In this document: one piece after another, positions 30,345 to 32,745 of the stretch | How the letters are laid out: the number at the start of each line of letters is the position of its first letter | How positions within the stretch are numbered: the stretch's first letter is position 1 | Source of the DNA: a virus | Strand: one strand, 5' to 3' | Length of the DNA: 32,745 nt | IMG/VR virus record: IMGVR_UViG_3300044908_000010 | Coordinates: 1 to 32,745 of that record | The notes under the pieces: generated by a model | What the model saw: only the letters and a program-made list of their open reading frames with translations | What the model was told of the DNA's origin: nothing | The model's database searches: none | Program-made: the position numbers and the translations under genes

Positions 30345-30369
30345 AACCCCGCCACAGAGCGGGGTTTTT
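30345..30369 (+). terminator. Intrinsic terminator behind the endonuclease gene
   Basis: AACCCCGC 30345-30352, loop CACAGA, GCGGGGTT 30359-30366, TTTTT and CATTT. It begins 9 nt after the stop codon and ends 65 nt before the next gene. Confidence 0.88.
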
Positions 30370-30433
30370 CATTTCTAAAGCGGCTAGCAACCGACCAGGA
30401 CCATTCGGGGTCTTTCAATCCATTGGAGTTTTC

Positions 30434-30730
30434 ATGAGCACTGTCATCGTTACCGTTGCAACACAAGCCCAGTCGTTCCCTGCTGGCACCGCTGCGGCCG
30501 GCATCACCATCACGCTCGTCGGCGCAGCAGTCGCGCCGCAGACCGTTACGGCCGCGCCGTATTCGGCATCGTTCGCGGATGTCGCGCCCGGCACCTATAC
30601 GGCATCCGCCCAAGCCGTTGACCATGCTGGCAATGCGTTGGGCGCAGCGGCCGTGTCGGAGTCGTTCACTATCGCTGCACCGGACGTGATGGTCGACGTG
30701 CCCGCAACGGTAAGCGTGACGGTGCAGTGA
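30434..30730 (+). CDS. 98-residue beta-rich hypothetical protein
   Basis: ATG 30434 has GGAG 6 nt upstream; a longer frame from 30287 is only the overlap with the endonuclease gene. The sequence TVIVTVATQAQSFPAGTAAAGITITLVGAAVAPQTV, ASFADVAPGTYTASAQAVDHAGNALG, ESFTIAAPDVMVDVPATVSVTV has the strand pattern of an immunoglobulin-like domain. It probably is a virion or envelope-binding accessory. Its stop codon overlaps a 31-codon ORF (TGATG). Confidence 0.7.
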   Translation: MSTVIVTVATQAQSFPAGTAAAGITITLVGAAVAPQTVTAAPYSASFADVAPGTYTASAQAVDHAGNALGAAAVSESFTIAAPDVMVDVPATVSVTVQ

Positions 30731-30825
30731 TGCGCTGGCGGCATTGGCTGCCGACGTGGTGCAGGCGACGCCGCCACGTCGAAGTACAAATTCCCGTCGC
30801 GTTCCATATACGGATTCTCAAATGA
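30730..30825 (+). CDS. 31-residue Trp/Arg-rich small protein
   Basis: ATG 30730 lies in the stop codon of the gene before (TGATG), and its TGA 30823-30825 overlaps the start of the next (ATGA). The product, RWRHWLPTWCRRRRHVEVQI plus a short tail, is rich in Trp, Arg and His and strongly basic. Coupling at both ends is a good sign of use, but no family is recognised. It might simply serve to couple translation, act as a membrane-active peptide, or be spurious. Confidence 0.45.
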   Translation: MRWRHWLPTWCRRRRHVEVQIPVAFHIRILK

Positions 30826-31064
30826 ACTGGAATCTCTTCCTGCAATTCATCGGCTATGCGTTTCTGATCTCGCTCTACGCGGTTTTCGTGTGGACAGGTC
30901 GAGCGCCGGTCGAGGGCTTCATCGTGATTCTCACGGGCGCGTTATCGACCCTGGGCGTTGCCCACGTGTCTTCGTCGTCGGCAAAACGCGCGACGGATGC
31001 GGCCGCCGCTGCACAACCTCCCGCCGCTCCGGCGCCTGCGCCGACCACCGTCACCCAGCAGTAA
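30822..31064 (+). CDS. Small two-helix membrane protein, possible holin
   Basis: ATG 30822 gives 80 residues with two membrane helices (NLFLQFIGYAFLISLYAVFVW and GFIVILTGALSTLGVAHV) and a flexible Ala/Pro C-terminus (PPAAPAPAPTTV). Size and layout fit a class II holin or a small envelope protein. The gene sits between the tiny basic ORF and a lipoprotein gene, in a segment that ends with a lipase, which favours a role in lysis or envelope change. No specific family was recognised. Confidence 0.65.
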   Translation: MNWNLFLQFIGYAFLISLYAVFVWTGRAPVEGFIVILTGALSTLGVAHVSSSSAKRATDAAAAAQPPAAPAPAPTTVTQQ

Positions 31065-31099
31065 TCCCGCCGCGCTGCGGCACCTCTGAAGGAATCACC

Positions 31100-31570
31100 A
31101 TGTTCAAGAAACTATGCCTCGCGGCAGGCCTTGTCGCGTCCATGCTGTTTGCTGGCTGCGCATCGAATGGCACTGCACCCAAAATCCCGACCCCGCAACA
31201 ACTCGTCGCCGACTTCTGCCCGGTCGTCAATGCCGACCTGAAGGTGCTGGCCGTCTCGCCCCTGCTCAATGCCTCGCAGCGGCAATTGCTGAATGGCGTA
31301 CCGGGTGACCCGACGAAGCCGGGGATCATCGCGATCAACGCAGCGGTCTGTGCCGCCGGCGGCCAGATCAACGTGACGGATTTGCAGACGCTCAACAACA
31401 CGGCGTTTCCTGCTCTTATCGGACTCGTCAGCGCGCTGCCGATGCTGCCGAACCAACCTGCCATCCTGATCGGCCTGACGCTCGCACAACCGATCCTGAA
31501 TCAGATCGTGGCGCAGGTTATGCCTGCCGCCCCGGTCGCCGCTTCCGCGCCTGTCGCAGCGAGTCAGTAA
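31100..31570 (+). CDS. Predicted lipoprotein
   Basis: AAGGA lies 6 nt before ATG 31100, giving 156 residues. A short basic start and hydrophobic core end in the lipobox LFAGC (C20), so the mature protein should be acylated and exported. The rest is helical (PQQLVADFCPVVNADLKVLAVS, ASQRQLLNG, ITVCAAGG-like Cys region, ALIGLVSALPMLPNQPAILIGLTL) with three further Cys. The lipase gene starts directly after its stop codon, suggesting joint action. It is too long for an Rz1 spanin and I know no family. Confidence 0.75.
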   Translation: MFKKLCLAAGLVASMLFAGCASNGTAPKIPTPQQLVADFCPVVNADLKVLAVSPLLNASQRQLLNGVPGDPTKPGIIAINAAVCAAGGQINVTDLQTLNNTAFPALIGLVSALPMLPNQPAILIGLTLAQPILNQIVAQVMPAAPVAASAPVAASQ

Positions 31571-32176
31571 ATGACGCCCCGCGACTTCGCCCTGCTGGCG
31601 CAGGAGGCCTATACGGCGGTGCCGGACATTGGGAAGGCGGATAGCGCCTCGCGCGCTATCGTTCGCCATACCGCCGCAGGCCTCGTCGTGGCATTCCCGG
31701 GCACCGATAATCTCGCCAGCTTCGCCGCTGACTTCGACATCGAACCGTTCGAAGTGGCCGGCATTGGGAGGGTCTACCGTGGATTCTGGGACGCGTGGGA
31801 CGCAATCTCTTTGCCGGTGCTGGCAGCAGCAGCCGGGCAGAAGGTAACGCTCGTCGGGCATTCATTGGGCGCTGCGATCGCGTTGATGTGCGCGGCCTAT
31901 ATGACGGTCGGAGGCAATGCGCCTGCCGCCGTTTATGGCTTTGAACCTCCGCGCGTAGGCATCGATACAGGCGTCTGCACTGCGCTCGCTGGCGTGCCCG
32001 TGTTCCTGTTCAAAAACGGAAATGACGTGGTTCCCGATGTGCCGCCGGGCGGCATCCATGCTGCGCCCCTGGCGCAGATCGGAACCGCGGCCTTACCGTT
32101 TCCAAATATCACGGACCATCAGATTGCGCGCGTGATTGCGGCCCTGGCTATCGTCGGCTCTGGCGTGCCGGCGTGA
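31571..32176 (+). CDS. Class 3 lipase
   Basis: The 201 residues show the alpha/beta hydrolase of class 3 lipases: VAFPGTDN (oxyanion region), nucleophile Ser98 in TLVGHSLGAAIAL, YGFEPPRVG, acid Asp152 in KNGNDVVPDVPP and His183 in ITDHQI. It has no signal peptide. Phage lipases may attack lipids or lipid-linked esters during lysis, as LysB does in mycobacteriophages, though that family is different. The position behind a membrane protein and a lipoprotein suggests an envelope role late in infection. It ends 2 nt before a convergent minus-strand gene. Confidence 0.9.
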   Translation: MTPRDFALLAQEAYTAVPDIGKADSASRAIVRHTAAGLVVAFPGTDNLASFAADFDIEPFEVAGIGRVYRGFWDAWDAISLPVLAAAAGQKVTLVGHSLGAAIALMCAAYMTVGGNAPAAVYGFEPPRVGIDTGVCTALAGVPVFLFKNGNDVVPDVPPGGIHAAPLAQIGTAALPFPNITDHQIARVIAALAIVGSGVPA

Positions 32177-32178
32177 GA

Positions 32179-32415
32179 TTATTTGGACCTGAATGCAAAT
32201 TCGAGTCCAAATTGCCCCCAAGCTTCGCCAGCGTGGTTCTCGCACGTCTTGTTAGAGCAATAGCCCCACCAGTCGTTATCGGCATAAGGCGCTTCCGTTC
32301 CCATGCCGTCGTTGCAGCAGGCGTGAATAACGGGCCACCCGCAGGCCTTGCAGAATAGGCCTAGTGCCACCTTCGCTGTGTTGTTCGGCTTTGCCTCGAC
32401 TTCGCTCACACCCAT
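32179..32415 (-). CDS. Cys-rich, probably zinc-binding small protein
   Basis: The 78-residue frame begins at ATG 32415; a GTG at 32409 with GGAG 6 nt upstream is as likely and would remove two residues. Seven Cys are arranged as C-x2-C (CKACGW), CC, then C and C (WGYCSNKTCEN), ending LEFAFRSK. This resembles zinc-ribbon proteins of phage early regions. The function is not known. It is convergent with the lipase gene and the second in a minus-strand pair. Confidence 0.72.
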   Translation of the reverse strand: MGVSEVEAKPNNTAKVALGLFCKACGWPVIHACCNDGMGTEAPYADNDWWGYCSNKTCENHAGEAWGQFGLEFAFRSK

Positions 32416-32440
32416 CTCCCATTCCGCCTATGGCGGTGAA

Positions 32441-32719
32441 TCAATCAGTCAATCCGGCAGCTGCGCGAACTATTGCGCGACGGGTTGCCGCTCCCCATCC
32501 CTCGCCATCTTTAAACGAGTATTCTTCTCTAGCTTCTGTTTTTTTGCCGTTTGACCCGTATGTGACGGCTATTACCGTATCGCCGATAAAGTCCAGAGAT
32601 ATTCCGCACGCCGTCACCAGCCGCATTGCATCACCATCATCCGCGAGAGGGCGCCACTCATAACCCTCCCAGCCACCGAGTTCTCGCTCTGCGCCGTACC
32701 ATGTTCGCCATCCGTGCAT
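32441..32719 (-). CDS. Small phage accessory protein
   Basis: The 92 residues start at ATG 32719 (AGAAAG about 9 nt before). The stretch YEWRPLADDGDAMRLVTACGISLDF resembles a widespread family of small phage proteins with W-x-PL-x-DDGDA-x-RL, and the end AATRRAIVRAAAGL is a helix. Function unknown. It is 25 nt upstream of the Cys-rich gene and in the same direction, and may mark the start of an early or accessory region that goes on beyond the window. Confidence 0.75.
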   Translation of the reverse strand: MHGWRTWYGAERELGGWEGYEWRPLADDGDAMRLVTACGISLDFIGDTVIAVTYGSNGKKTEAREEYSFKDGEGWGAATRRAIVRAAAGLTD

Positions 32720-32745
32720 GCTATTGCTTTCTTCGCTATATATCG

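Noticed and set aside
25544-32176. Rz/Rz1 spanin pair near the endolysin
   Set aside because: No gene with an N-terminal anchor, long coiled coil and embedded short lipoprotein was found. The 31100 lipoprotein is much too long for Rz1.
1-32745. tRNA genes, integrase, attachment or cos site
   Set aside because: No cloverleaf-like sequence, recombinase motif or paired att-like repeat was noticed by eye. Short cos ends cannot be recognised without the genome termini.

Overview
This window is a contiguous block of the late (virion morphogenesis and lysis) region of a contractile-tailed phage or prophage. The GC-rich coding style and the mix of families suggest a Burkholderia-type betaproteobacterial host; this is an inference, because no host gene or attachment site is visible. 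The particle is a hybrid: packaging and head genes are lambda-like (Nu1/A-type terminase, gpW, lambda-B portal, S49 protease, D-type decoration protein, E-type capsid, FII-like connector), while the tail is Mu-like (DUF2635, gpL sheath, gpM tube, gp41 chaperone with a frameshift, tape measure, gp43 in two pieces, gp44 to gp48).

Layout, left to right. 1-174: end of an unidentified gene. 193-220: terminator. 235-1074: free-standing HNH endonuclease. 1102-5598: terminase, gpW and portal. 5595-9190: protease, acidic scaffold-like protein, decoration protein and major capsid. 9190-9939: GIY-YIG homing endonuclease inserted directly behind the capsid gene. 9936-13430: connector, tail completion, sheath, tube and chaperones. 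13420-20624: tape measure and baseplate. 20631-22085: first tail-fibre locus. 22045-25344, minus strand: a cassette with an HTH regulator, a SGNH-fold lipoprotein, an outer-membrane barrel, a 52-residue protein and an O-acyltransferase, probably a lysogenic-conversion unit acting across the whole envelope. 25544-26355: small membrane protein and GH19 endolysin. 26402-26922: small HNH protein and an unknown. 26936-29616: second fibre locus with a long 21-residue repeat protein. 29719-30336: fourth endonuclease-like mobile gene behind a strong hairpin. 30434-32176: beta-rich small protein, tiny cationic ORF, membrane protein, lipoprotein and class 3 lipase. 32179-32719, minus strand: two small accessory genes.

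Structural genes are densely packed with ATGA, TGATG or TAATG overlaps, which implies translational coupling. Eight intrinsic terminator hairpins, several nearly identical (GCCGCC, a TTCG loop, GGCGGC, then T-run), sit directly in front of start codons and divide the block into segments. The longest stretch without a gene is about 200 nt (25345-25543); it holds a minus-strand promoter candidate and a plus-strand terminator. I saw no tRNA, CRISPR array, insertion sequence, integrase, reverse transcriptase, cos or att site.
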